Below are positions 1 to 8,329 of a stretch of DNA of 64,000 nucleotides, piece after piece. Both the position numbers and the translations under genes were made by a program. The notes beneath the pieces were generated by a model. That model worked only from the letters and a program-made list of their open reading frames with translations, was not told where the DNA came from and ran no database searches. The DNA is from Alistipes montrealensis (lineage in GTDB: Bacteria > Bacteroidota > Bacteroidia > Bacteroidales > Rikenellaceae), in the NCBI RefSeq assembly GCF_018362775.1, contig NZ_JAGYXY010000001.1, positions 775,651 to 839,650 of the forward strand. Reading direction: 5' to 3'. Position 1 is the first letter of the stretch, and each line of letters begins with the position of its first letter.

Positions 1-1853
1 AGGCGAGCATTTTCGAATCGGCCTACTTCACGCCGCCGACCTACATCGCACCGCTCTATCCCGACGGCAAACTCGGCGCCTTTTCGGGCGGCAACCTCAA
101 TCCCGTAGCGCAGCTCGGCGCAACGGGCTATGCCAACCAGTGGCGCAGCCAGGTCTACTCGAACCTGCGCGTCACGCAGCAGCTTTACAAAGGGCTTTCG
201 GTCTCGGGCATGTTCTCGTTCGACACCTACAACTACACGAGCAACCGTTTCACCAAAACTCCGAACACCTTCCACGCCACGGGGCGCGACGCCAACGGCA
301 ACCTGCTCTACGAACAGACCCGCCAAGGAACCGAAAACCTGGCCTACAACCTCAGCGCAAAGGGTAACCGCGCCATCTACCTCGAAGCCGCGATCAACTA
401 CCGCAACACCTTCGGCCGCCACACCGTATCGGGCATGATGCTCTTCAACCAGAGCGACGAGATCAACACCAAAGCCTCGAACGTCGAAGAGGCGCTGCCC
501 TACCGCTTCCGCGGCCTCGCGGGACGTTTCACCTACTCGTTCGACGACCGCTATTTCGGGGAGTTCAATTTCGGATACAACGGTTCGGAGAACTTCGCCC
601 CGAAAAACCGTTACGGATTCTTCCCGTCGGTCGGACTGGGCTGGGTAATCAGCAACGAACCCTTCTTCAAAGGAGCCACGGAGGTGGTCCAGTACCTCAA
701 ACTGCGCGGCACATGGGGCCGTGTCGGCAACAGCCAGATCAGCGGACGCCGCTTCGCCTACCTGGCCACCGTCAAGGACAACAACGACACGAGTTACCAG
801 TTCGGCAAGAACATGGACCAAACCTACGGGACTACGGCCATCGACGAATACGCCGTCGACGTGACGTGGGAGATCGCCGACAAGACCAACCTCGGACTGG
901 ACATGCGCCTGCTGAACAACAAATTCAACCTGCAATTCGACGCCTTCAAGGAGTCGCGCAAGGGCATCTACCTGCGCCGTACGAGCATCCCGTCCTATTT
1001 CGGCATGATCAACAACCCCTACGGCAACATCGGCAAGGTCGAGAACAAGGGTATCGAACTGTCGGTCAGCTATGCCAATTCGTGGCGGGACTGGTCGCTG
1101 AGCATCATGGGCAACTACTCCTTCAACCGGAACAAGGTCCTCGAAGACGACAGCACCGTGGCTTATCCCTGGCAGAAAACCATCGGCAACAAGGTCGACC
1201 AACGGTTCGGGCTCATCGCACTGGGACTCTTCGAAAGTCCGGAGGAGATCGCCGCAGCACCCGTACAGGTCGGCGACACGCGCCCGGGCGACATCCGCTA
1301 CAAGGACATCAACGGCGACGGCAAGATCGACGAATACGACAAAGTGCCCATCGGCTGGGGAAGCGTTCCCGAGATCATCTACGGCTTCGGATTCTCCGTA
1401 GGCTGGAAGGGCCTCTCGCTGTCGGCCATGTTCCAGGGCGCCGCACACGTCGATGCGATACTCAGCGGCGAAGGCGTACTGCCTTTCGCACAGGGATCGA
1501 GCCGCGGCAACCTGCTGAGCAACATCACCGACCGTTGGACCGAAGCCGATCCCCGCCAGGATGTCTTCTATCCGCGTCTCTCGATCGGCAACATGAACAT
1601 GAACTACGAGGCCAGCACGTGGTGGCTCAAGAATACCAGCTACCTGCGTCTGAAAAACATCGAACTCTCCTATACGCTCCCCGACCGCTGGATGAAACGC
1701 ATCCACATCAACAATGCGCGCATTTTCATCCAGGGCGTCAACCTTCTAACGTTCAGCAAGTTCAAACTATGGGACGTGGAACTGGGCGACGGCCGCGGCG
1801 CAAAATACCCCAACATCGGTTCCGTCAGCCTGGGTATCAACTTCAACTTCTAA
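1..1853 (+). CDS. SusC/RagA-type TonB-dependent outer-membrane receptor, C-terminal part (5' end outside window)
   Basis: The reading frame is already open at base 3 with no start, so this is the 3' part of a larger gene. The visible roughly 616 residues are TonB-receptor beta-barrel: alternating aromatic/polar strands, a WGFFPS-like element (YGFFPSVGLGW), a DINGDGKID loop that often binds calcium in this family, and a terminal strand ending in LGINFNF, the usual aromatic end recognised by the Bam machinery. The STN or carboxypeptidase-regulatory domain and plug lie upstream of the window. SusC proteins form the TonB-driven channel under a SusD lid and import oligosaccharides or other large ligands into the periplasm. 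The SusD gene follows 15 bp downstream, supporting co-transcription. The ligand cannot be told from the barrel; neighbours suggest a phosphorylated substrate (inference). Confidence 0.93.
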   Translation, partial: ASIFESAYFTPPTYIAPLYPDGKLGAFSGGNLNPVAQLGATGYANQWRSQVYSNLRVTQQLYKGLSVSGMFSFDTYNYTSNRFTKTPNTFHATGRDANGNLLYEQTRQGTENLAYNLSAKGNRAIYLEAAINYRNTFGRHTVSGMMLFNQSDEINTKASNVEEALPYRFRGLAGRFTYSFDDRYFGEFNFGYNGSENFAPKNRYGFFPSVGLGWVISNEPFFKGATEVVQYLKLRGTWGRVGNSQISGRRFAYLATVKDNNDTSYQFGKNMDQTYGTTAIDEYAVDVTWEIADKTNLGLDMRLLNNKFNLQFDAFKESRKGIYLRRTSIPSYFGMINNPYGNIGKVENKGIELSVSYANSWRDWSLSIMGNYSFNRNKVLEDDSTVAYPWQKTIGNKVDQRFGLIALGLFESPEEIAAAPVQVGDTRPGDIRYKDINGDGKIDEYDKVPIGWGSVPEIIYGFGFSVGWKGLSLSAMFQGAAHVDAILSGEGVLPFAQGSSRGNLLSNITDRWTEADPRQDVFYPRLSIGNMNMNYEASTWWLKNTSYLRLKNIELSYTLPDRWMKRIHINNARIFIQGVNLLTFSKFKLWDVELGDGRGAKYPNIGSVSLGINFNF

Positions 1854-1868
1854 AATCCCCGACAAGCT

Positions 1869-3677
1869 ATGAAACTTAAAACAATACTCACTTTACTGGC
1901 CGCCCTCGGCATCCTGACCGCCTGTAACGACGACTTCTTCGACCAGGTTCCCGACGACCGGATCACCATCGAGCAGGTATTCCAGCGCACCTCTTACTCC
2001 GAGAAATACCTGGCTACCGTTTACAGCTACATCCGCGACGAATCGCACCGCACCAACGGCGTGCCCTGGGACCCGTGCTCGGACGATCTGGACGTTACCT
2101 ACGACCGCGAGGATTACAACTCCTTCAAGATGAACCTCGGCAACTGGAGCGCATCGTCGAACTACTACGAGTACTGGTCGCACTACTACCGGGGCATCCG
2201 CTCGGCGACCTATTTCATCCAGCACATCGGCTCGAACCAGGAGATGCTCAGCGATCCTACGCGCGGCCCTATCGTCGTCGAACAATACAAGAACGAAGCC
2301 CGCTTCCTGCGCGCCTGGTTCTACTACTGCCTGCTGCGCCAGTACGGCCCCTGCGTACTGCTGGGCGACGAAGTACTGCCGGGCGACCTCGACCGCGACG
2401 ACGTGAAGATGAACCTGCCACGCAGTTCCTACGACGAGTGCGTGGATTACATCATCGGCGAACTGGACGACATGATCGACAACAACCGCCTGCCGCTGCA
2501 CTTCACCGTGCAGGCCGACAAGGACTACGGCCGTGCGACACTGGCCATGTGCATGGGTCTCAAGAGCCGCGTACTGCTGCTGGCCGCCAGCGACCAGTTC
2601 AACGGCAACCCGGCCTACGCCAATGTGGTCAACACGGACGGAAAACACCTCTTTTCGACCCGGAAAGACCCCGAAAAGTGGAACAAGGCCGCCCAAGCTG
2701 CAAAAGATATCATCGACCTGGGAATTTTCGACCTCTACAAGGAGTACCACACCGACGGAACGATCGACCCTTACCTGTCGTGCCGCAACGTCTTCCTGGA
2801 AAACTGGAACAGCGAGGTGATGATGGTCCGCATCAGCAACTCCCTCAAGCACTGGGAACGTTCGGCTTCACCCCGACAGTTCAGCGGCTATGAAAGCATG
2901 GGTGCGACCCAGCAACTGGTCGACGCTTTCCGCATGAAAGACGGCACGGCCATTACCCCGGACAAGGAGAGCGGTTATTCAACGGCGAACTACAAGGACG
3001 ACAAGTCGGGCTGGGTATTCGCCCCCGCCGGCACGCGCAACATGTTCGTCAACCGCGAACCGCGTTTCTACGTCAACATCTGCTTCAACGGCGCCTACTG
3101 GATCGGCGACCAGAAAACCCGCATCCAGCTCTACTACACCGGAGGATCGGGTAAAAAAGGCACGTGGGACTTTCCGCGTTCGGGCTACATCGCCATCAAA
3201 AACGTTTCGCCCTCGTCCAATCCCAAGAACGACAACTACATCAAGCGTCCCTTCGTCATCATGCGCTACGCCGAGATACTGCTCAACTACGTCGAAGCGC
3301 TCAACGAATACGACTCCGGGAATGCGGACATCGAGACCTACCTGAACAAAATCCGCGAGCGCGGCGGTCTGGGTCCCGTCCAAAGCGACCTCAGCCAAGG
3401 CCAGATGCGCGAACAGATTCGCCTGGAACGCCGCATCGAACTCTGCTTCGAGCAACTGCGCTATTTCGACACCCGCCGCTGGCTGATCGCCGACCAGACC
3501 GACTCAGGGCCCTTCTACGGCATGAACGTCGACGCGGGCAACAGCTTCACCGACGACGCGTTCTACGAGAAAACCGTGTTCGAGACCCGCGTGTTCCGGC
3601 CCGAGTTCTACCTTTTCCCCATTCCCCAGTCCGAAATCAACCGCGATCCGCAGATCGTACAAAATCCCGGATGGTAA
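1869..3677 (+). CDS. SusD/RagB family surface nutrient-binding lipoprotein
   Basis: A 602-residue lipoprotein with a short signal peptide ending in a lipobox (GILTAC, Cys about residue 19), then acidic residues (NDD) that fit Bacteroidota surface-export signals. The SusD pattern is clear: an N-terminal DxVPDDRITIEQVF stretch, helical TPR-like segments with the YKNEARFLRAWFYYCLLRQYGP motif region, and the C-terminal RYAEILLNYVEALNE and RRIELCFEQLRYFDTRRW elements, ending in a PIPQSEINRDPQIVQNPGW-type tail. SusD acts as the hinged outer-surface lid of the preceding SusC. The family is usually 500-650 residues, so this copy is full length. Ligand unknown. Confidence 0.95.
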   Translation: MKLKTILTLLAALGILTACNDDFFDQVPDDRITIEQVFQRTSYSEKYLATVYSYIRDESHRTNGVPWDPCSDDLDVTYDREDYNSFKMNLGNWSASSNYYEYWSHYYRGIRSATYFIQHIGSNQEMLSDPTRGPIVVEQYKNEARFLRAWFYYCLLRQYGPCVLLGDEVLPGDLDRDDVKMNLPRSSYDECVDYIIGELDDMIDNNRLPLHFTVQADKDYGRATLAMCMGLKSRVLLLAASDQFNGNPAYANVVNTDGKHLFSTRKDPEKWNKAAQAAKDIIDLGIFDLYKEYHTDGTIDPYLSCRNVFLENWNSEVMMVRISNSLKHWERSASPRQFSGYESMGATQQLVDAFRMKDGTAITPDKESGYSTANYKDDKSGWVFAPAGTRNMFVNREPRFYVNICFNGAYWIGDQKTRIQLYYTGGSGKKGTWDFPRSGYIAIKNVSPSSNPKNDNYIKRPFVIMRYAEILLNYVEALNEYDSGNADIETYLNKIRERGGLGPVQSDLSQGQMREQIRLERRIELCFEQLRYFDTRRWLIADQTDSGPFYGMNVDAGNSFTDDAFYEKTVFETRVFRPEFYLFPIPQSEINRDPQIVQNPGW

Positions 3678-3699
3678 CCGTAAAAAACGAATAACGACT

Positions 3700-4692
3700 A
3701 TGAAACTTACGAAATACCTGGCTGTCCTCTGCTGCGGAACGCTCTTCGCAGCCTGCGAAAACCCGATTCAGGACGACCTGAACATAGACAATCCCGAGAA
3801 CTATACGCGTATCTACACGGTCAACGCCGCCGACGACACCTCCAAGAACACCCTCTCGTTCCCGCTCGAACGCGACACCTCATTCATGGTCTACGCCAAC
3901 CTGAGCGGCATCCGCAACCCGGGATGCGACGTGATGGTCAAATTCCGCGTCGCACCCGAACTGGTGGAGACCTACAATCAAAAGAACCAGAGCGCCTACC
4001 CGATGATGCTCGACGGAAGCTACACGATCGAGAACCTCGAAACCGTGATTCCCAACGGGAAATACATCTCCTCGCCCATCCGGATCGCCATCAACAGCAA
4101 GGCGTTCGACGGCGTGGGCGTCTTCCTGATGCCTGTCCGGATCGAGAGCGTAACGCCCGACCTGACCATCAACGAAGCGTTGCAGACGGCTTACCTGCGC
4201 ATCAACGGCTACTACACCGAAAACCCGTTCCCGAGATACGACAGGACCGGCTGGTCGATCGCCGGTTTCTCGACGCAGGAGGCCGAGGCGACATCGACCT
4301 ACCCCAACCGCGGATTGGCCGTTTCGATCATCGACGGCGAAAACAACACCTATTGGGGCACGCAGTGGCGCAACGCCAAACCCGGCCCGCCGCACTGGAT
4401 CGCCGTCGACATGGGCGCCCCCAAGGAACTGCACGGACTCACGATCCGCGGACGGGCCGACAAGGAAGGCTCCGACGTTCCCAAGAGCAGCGGCAACCCG
4501 CGTATCTTCAACATCGACGTGAGCGACGATAACCTGAACTGGACCCATGCAGGGACCTTTACCGTCGAAAACCGGATCGAGAACACGGTATACCTCGACC
4601 ACAAGGCGACGGGACGCTATTTCCGCATCTTCGTCACCGCCACGCAGGCCGACCTCTACCAGACCTGCATCGCCGAAGTATGGGCTTTCTGA
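3700..4692 (+). CDS. DUF1735 (BT_3987-like) and F5/8 type C domain surface lipoprotein
   Basis: A 330-residue lipoprotein (lipobox TLFAAC, Cys about 19). Residues about 35-170 match the DUF1735/BT_3987-like N-terminal immunoglobulin-type domain of PUL-encoded lipoproteins (SFPLERDTSFMVYANLSG; a following YTIENLETVIPNGKYIS section). Residues about 180-330 form a discoidin (F5/8 type C) module: a variable-exposure start (GWSIAGFSTQEAE), IDGENNTYWGTQW, PHWIAVDMGAPKELHGL and a last strand YFRIFVTATQAD. It sits 22 bp after susD in the same operon and most likely serves as a surface glycan-binding protein supporting the SusCD pair. No catalytic residues were recognised. Carbohydrate specificity cannot be read from sequence. 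Confidence 0.87.
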   Translation: MKLTKYLAVLCCGTLFAACENPIQDDLNIDNPENYTRIYTVNAADDTSKNTLSFPLERDTSFMVYANLSGIRNPGCDVMVKFRVAPELVETYNQKNQSAYPMMLDGSYTIENLETVIPNGKYISSPIRIAINSKAFDGVGVFLMPVRIESVTPDLTINEALQTAYLRINGYYTENPFPRYDRTGWSIAGFSTQEAEATSTYPNRGLAVSIIDGENNTYWGTQWRNAKPGPPHWIAVDMGAPKELHGLTIRGRADKEGSDVPKSSGNPRIFNIDVSDDNLNWTHAGTFTVENRIENTVYLDHKATGRYFRIFVTATQADLYQTCIAEVWAF

Positions 4693-4728
4693 TCCGACTA
4701 ACGAAATTTTAAAACAAAACGAGAGACT

Positions 4729-5610
4729 ATGAAAAAGACTATATGTCTGTGGGCGCTGCTCCTGATTGCCGTTTCATGCACCAACGACGACAATTACAAC
4801 GACGAGCACGGAGACAAGGCCGTCATTGAGCCCAAAGGCAGGATCATCCGCATAATGACCTACAACATCTACGGCGCACGCGCCACGAGCCCCGCCGATG
4901 CGGCCGACCTGGACGCACTGGCCGAGGTAATCCGCCGGCAGAATCCCGACTTCGTGACCCTCAACGAAGTGGATGTCTTCACCAACCGCACGGGAAAAGA
5001 CGTACACCAGGCCCGCGACCTGGCGGCCAAACTCGGCATGGAGTGGCACTTCTCGAAGGCCATCGACCGCGACGGGGGCGAATACGGCGACGCCGTGCTG
5101 TCGAAGCACCCGATCCTCGAAACCCGCAGCTACCGGCTCCCCTGCGCCGCTTCGCAACCGGGCGAGGACCGTTCGCTGTGCGTCATCCGCGTCGAAATCG
5201 ACGGCAAGGACCTCTACGTCGCCTCGACGCATCTCGACCATCTTTCGGGCGATGCGAGCCGCCTGGTGCAGGCCAATGAAATCCGCCGTATCCGCGACAC
5301 GGAACTGGGCGGGGACCTCATCCTCGCGGGCGACCTCAACGCCATTCCCAGCTCGAACGTCATCGCCACGATGACCGCGTTCCTGACCAACGTCGGAACG
5401 ATCGACCAGTACACCTTCCCCTCGGACAACCCCACCCGCAAGATCGACTACATCCTGTATGCCCCGATCGAACACTTCGGCGTGCAGAACTGCACCGTGG
5501 TTCCGCGCGGCGACCAGCAGGTCGGGGGCGTCGACGCCTCGGACCACCGCCCCGTCGTGGCCGACATCCGGTTCCAGACCGAAGAGGACCTCCCCGAGAC
5601 CCAGGAATAA
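4729..5610 (+). CDS. endonuclease/exonuclease/phosphatase (EEP) family lipoprotein
   Basis: A 293-residue lipoprotein (lipobox LIAVSC followed by TNDDNYNDE, an acidic stretch fitting surface export). The EEP fold is shown by TYNIYG (Asn), LNEVD (metal-binding Glu), STHLDH (His), GDLNA (Asp and Asn) and ASDHRP (Asp-His pair), so all catalytic positions are present. EEP enzymes hydrolyse phosphate esters with Mg2+; members include DNase I, sphingomyelinases and inositol-polyphosphate phosphatases. The exact substrate is not predictable. Placement in a SusCD operon, 12 bp before a second phosphoesterase, suggests phosphate removal from an imported or surface-bound ligand (inference). The start ATG was chosen because it directly precedes the signal peptide. 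Confidence 0.9.
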   Translation: MKKTICLWALLLIAVSCTNDDNYNDEHGDKAVIEPKGRIIRIMTYNIYGARATSPADAADLDALAEVIRRQNPDFVTLNEVDVFTNRTGKDVHQARDLAAKLGMEWHFSKAIDRDGGEYGDAVLSKHPILETRSYRLPCAASQPGEDRSLCVIRVEIDGKDLYVASTHLDHLSGDASRLVQANEIRRIRDTELGGDLILAGDLNAIPSSNVIATMTAFLTNVGTIDQYTFPSDNPTRKIDYILYAPIEHFGVQNCTVVPRGDQQVGGVDASDHRPVVADIRFQTEEDLPETQE

Positions 5611-5622
5611 AACACCCGGACG

Positions 5623-6792
5623 ATGAAAAAACTACTGTTCACACTCCTCGGGCTGGCAGCGGCGCTGACGCTGCCGGCCCAGGATTTCAAGATCACCCAC
5701 GGCCCGTGGCTGTGCGACATGACCGCGGAGGGCGTAACCGTCCTGTGGACTACCGACAAACCCGCATTGTCGTGGGTCGAGGTGGCCGAGGACGACGGAC
5801 GCAGTTTCTACGCCGCCGAACACACCCGCCATTACGAGAGCGTCGCAGGCCGCAAGCAGGCGAACAAGACCCTGCACGCCGTGCGGCTGAAAGGCCTGCG
5901 TCCCGGAACGAAATACTGCTACCGCATCTTCTCACAGGAGGTCCTCGAATGGAAACACGGAGACAACGTCCTCTACGGCAGGACCGTCGCCAGCAATGTT
6001 TACAAACGCGCTCCGTTCCGGTTCCGGACATTCCCGGCAACGGGAACCGACGTCTCGTTCATCATCCTGAACGACATCCACGGACGCGCCGATGACATGA
6101 CCCAACTGTGCCGGGAGGTCGATTTCGGCAAACACGCCTTCGTAATGTTCAACGGCGACATGGCAAACAGTATTGAAAGTGAGGAGCAGTTGTTCCGGGA
6201 TTTCATCGACGCATCGGTAAGCCTTTACGCCTCGGAGACCCCGACACTCTACAACCGCGGCAACCACGAGACACGCGGCGTCTTCGCCGACCGCCTGCAC
6301 GACTATTTCCCGACGCGCGACGGCCGCTACTACCAACTCCGCAAGGTCGGATCGGTCTGTTTTCTGCTGCTCGACTGCGGCGAAGACAAACCCGACACGG
6401 ACATCGAATACGGAGGGCTTGCCGACTACGACGCCTATCGCCGCGAAGAGTGCGAATGGCTCCGCGAGGCGGTGGCCTCCGAGACCTTCCGCAACGCCTC
6501 GGCGCGCGTCGTCTTCCTGCACATCCCGCTCGACGGCGGGACGTGGCACGGCAACAACCACCTCAGGGAATTGTTCCTGCCGATCCTCAACGAGGCCGGC
6601 ATCGATGTCATGTTCTCGGGCCACACGCACCGGTACGGCTTCCACCCGGCGGACAGCGACATCCGTTTCCCGGTCGTAGTCAACGACAACCAGAGCTACG
6701 TACAATGCGACATGACGGCCGACCGGATTGCGGTCCGGATCGTCGGTCCCGGCGGACGCGTCGCACATACGCACGAATTCCCGCTCCGCTAA
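5623..6792 (+). CDS. secreted calcineurin-type metallophosphoesterase with purple-acid-phosphatase-like N-domain
   Basis: A 389-residue exported protein. Residues 1-20 are a type I signal peptide (cleavage after LPAQ). Residues about 22-125 form a fibronectin-III-like domain of the purple acid phosphatase N-terminal kind (HGPWLCDMTAEGVTVLWTT; LKGLRPGTKYCYRI). The catalytic domain has the metal-ligand series LNDIHGR (Asp, His), FNGDMAN (Asp), NRGNHETRG (Asn-His), VFLHIP (His) and SGHTHRYGFHP (GHxH). All five motifs are intact, so an active dinuclear phosphoesterase is likely. It is the last gene of the operon and is followed by a strong terminator. Acid phosphatase or phosphodiesterase activity on the SusCD ligand is an inference. 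Confidence 0.91.
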   Translation: MKKLLFTLLGLAAALTLPAQDFKITHGPWLCDMTAEGVTVLWTTDKPALSWVEVAEDDGRSFYAAEHTRHYESVAGRKQANKTLHAVRLKGLRPGTKYCYRIFSQEVLEWKHGDNVLYGRTVASNVYKRAPFRFRTFPATGTDVSFIILNDIHGRADDMTQLCREVDFGKHAFVMFNGDMANSIESEEQLFRDFIDASVSLYASETPTLYNRGNHETRGVFADRLHDYFPTRDGRYYQLRKVGSVCFLLLDCGEDKPDTDIEYGGLADYDAYRREECEWLREAVASETFRNASARVVFLHIPLDGGTWHGNNHLRELFLPILNEAGIDVMFSGHTHRYGFHPADSDIRFPVVVNDNQSYVQCDMTADRIAVRIVGPGGRVAHTHEFPLR

Positions 6793-6806
6793 CCGAAAGG
6801 GAGAAA

Positions 6807-6845
6807 GCAATGCCCTGCACCTTCGGGTACAGGGCATTTTCTGTT
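6807..6845. terminator. bidirectional intrinsic terminator between convergent genes
   Basis: A near-perfect stem pairs 6809-6817 with 6830-6838 around a TTCG-containing loop and is followed by a T-run on the plus strand, with A residues before it. It lies exactly between the convergent phosphoesterase and ECF sigma genes. Confidence 0.85.
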
Positions 6846-6847
6846 TT

Positions 6848-7381
6848 TCAGAGGAAAAGCCGCAAAAATCCGCTGCGGCTGAGCCGGAGCCGGAGTTTGG
6901 AAAGCGCCGCCCCGATATGCTTTTCGACGGTCTTGACGCTAATGTTGAGCTGCTCGGCGATCTCCCGGTTTTTCAGGCCTGTCGTGCGGCTCAGCAAAAA
7001 TACCCGGCGGCACTGTTCGGAAAGTTCGGAAATGCAGAAATCGATCTCCTCGCTCAACTGCGACAACTGGAACTCCTCCTCGATATGGTCGGCGACAAGT
7101 GTACGGATGCAAACATCCAGTTCGTCCTGCCCGGACTCCCCGCCCCGCCATTTTTTAGAGCGCAGCAAATCGATGGCGCGGTTTTTCACGGCGACAAACA
7201 GCAGCGGCAGCAGCGGCCGGTCGAAGTCCACCTCCTCCCGCCGTTCCCACAAGGCGAGAAAAACATCCTGTACGATGTCTTCCGACGCCTTGCGGTCATG
7301 GACCATCTGAAAAGCCCGTGCACACAAAGGTTCATAGTGATCGCGGAATAGCTGTTGAAAATGCGCCGAATGGTTTTCCAC
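6848..7381 (-). CDS. ECF-type RNA polymerase sigma factor (Bacteroidota RpoE-like)
   Basis: ECF sigma factor of about 177 residues. Region 2 is seen as FRDHYEPLCARAFQMVHD and ASEDIVQDVFLALW; region 4 as the helix-turn-helix LKNREIAEQLNISVKTVEKH with the terminal helix IGAALSKLRLRL. I chose the GTG at 7381 rather than the ATG at 7417 for two reasons. The promoter at 7419-7449 (TTTG-N19-TATATTTG) would start transcription about five bases inside the ATG-initiated frame, and family members usually begin six to ten residues before the FxxLF element. ECF factors of this class usually sit beside a FecR anti-sigma gene; none is seen here, and the gene converges on the SusCD operon. Regulation of that operon is possible but not shown. 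Confidence 0.85.
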   Translation of the reverse strand: MENHSAHFQQLFRDHYEPLCARAFQMVHDRKASEDIVQDVFLALWERREEVDFDRPLLPLLFVAVKNRAIDLLRSKKWRGGESGQDELDVCIRTLVADHIEEEFQLSQLSEEIDFCISELSEQCRRVFLLSRTTGLKNREIAEQLNISVKTVEKHIGAALSKLRLRLSRSGFLRLFL

Positions 7382-7418
7382 TGTTTTCTTAAAATACGCC
7401 GGAATACTCCGAATCATC

Positions 7419-7449
7419 CAAATATAGCGATAATTCGGGAAACCGCAAA
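7419..7449 (-). promoter_or_regulatory. promoter of the ECF sigma gene
   Basis: On the minus strand, TTTG (7449-7446), a 19-bp spacer and TATATTTG (7426-7419) match the Bacteroidota primary sigma consensus TTTG-N19-TAnnTTTG exactly. Its position argues against the ATG at 7417 as the translation start. Confidence 0.6.
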
Positions 7450-7544
7450 ATTCGAATTGTCAGTATCTTCTAAAGTGCGGTTTTCGAGCCGGTTCCACGC
7501 CGCAGGACATTCCGCAGCACTCACACTGCGCGGGACACGGACAC

Positions 7545-7573
7545 AAAAAAGCAGGACCTTTCGGGGTCCTGCT
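7545..7573 (-). terminator. intrinsic terminator of the porin-transglycosylase operon
   Basis: An eight-base stem pairs 7551-7558 with 7565-7572. On the minus strand it is followed by six T residues (7550-7545). It lies 20 bp after the transglycosylase stop. Confidence 0.85.
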
Positions 7574-7592
7574 TTAATTATCCTGCCCGGCG

Positions 7593-8285
7593 TTACCTCC
7601 CGGTAATGCGGCAGTACTTGTCGTAGCGTCCTATCACGTCGTCCACGTAAGCCAGCGTCTGCCGGCTGCCGGTGAATCGTCCGCACCTGACCACTTCGTT
7701 CTCGTAGAATTCCGGCTCGGCCTTCAGACTGAGGTAACGGGCCACCACCTCCCACGAGTTGGGGTTTTCGCCGTTCAGGCGGGCCAGGCGGCGGGCATCG
7801 TTCACATGGCCTATACCGCTGTTATACGAGGCCAGGATAATGCTCATGCGGTCCTTCTCGGGAGTTCCTTCCGGAAACCTAAGCGACGACATAATCTTCG
7901 ACATCAGTTTGTTGGCCAGCCGGACATTGGTCTCCGGATCGGAGATCTTCGCCGTGGAAACATCGAACTGGCGCGCCACCGAAGGCATGATCTGCATCAG
8001 GCCGCGGGCCCCGCTGCGCGAGGTGATATCGGGCGTGAAGCGCGATTCGTGGTAAGCGATGGCGCTCATCAGGCGCCAGTCGTGGCCCTCTTCTTCGCTG
8101 ATGTTGCGAATCAGGTTGTCGTAGGCCGAAATGACATAACTGCCCTCGGGGAGCAGCGAGTAGTGCATTCCGGCCAGGTCGTTCAGTGCGTCGTCCGTCG
8201 CGGGTGCGCTGAACTTAGCGTTGAAGCCGTAAAATGTCGTAAGAATGGTTAAGAACGCAAACGTTAATACGGTCTTTTTTAACAT
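7593..8285 (-). CDS. lytic transglycosylase, SLT domain (MltF/Slt type)
   Basis: 230 residues from ATG at 8285. An upstream TTG at 8333 would add residues before the hydrophobic signal MLKKTVLTFAFLTILTTFYG, so the ATG is preferred. The SLT domain starts about residue 75: AIAYHESRF carries the catalytic Glu, then SRSGARGLMQIMPSVAR, LASYNSGIGHV, and the C-terminal PNSWEVVARYLS and AYVDDVIGRYDKYC elements. It cleaves the MurNAc-GlcNAc bond of peptidoglycan with anhydro-MurNAc formation, in the periplasm or at the outer membrane. The stop of the porin gene lies 44 bp upstream on the same strand, so the two are probably co-transcribed. Confidence 0.9.
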   Translation of the reverse strand: MLKKTVLTFAFLTILTTFYGFNAKFSAPATDDALNDLAGMHYSLLPEGSYVISAYDNLIRNISEEEGHDWRLMSAIAYHESRFTPDITSRSGARGLMQIMPSVARQFDVSTAKISDPETNVRLANKLMSKIMSSLRFPEGTPEKDRMSIILASYNSGIGHVNDARRLARLNGENPNSWEVVARYLSLKAEPEFYENEVVRCGRFTGSRQTLAYVDDVIGRYDKYCRITGR

Positions 8286-8329
8286 AAAAGGTTGTTTTGC
8301 GGGCAGCTTACACCGCGCAGAACAGCACG

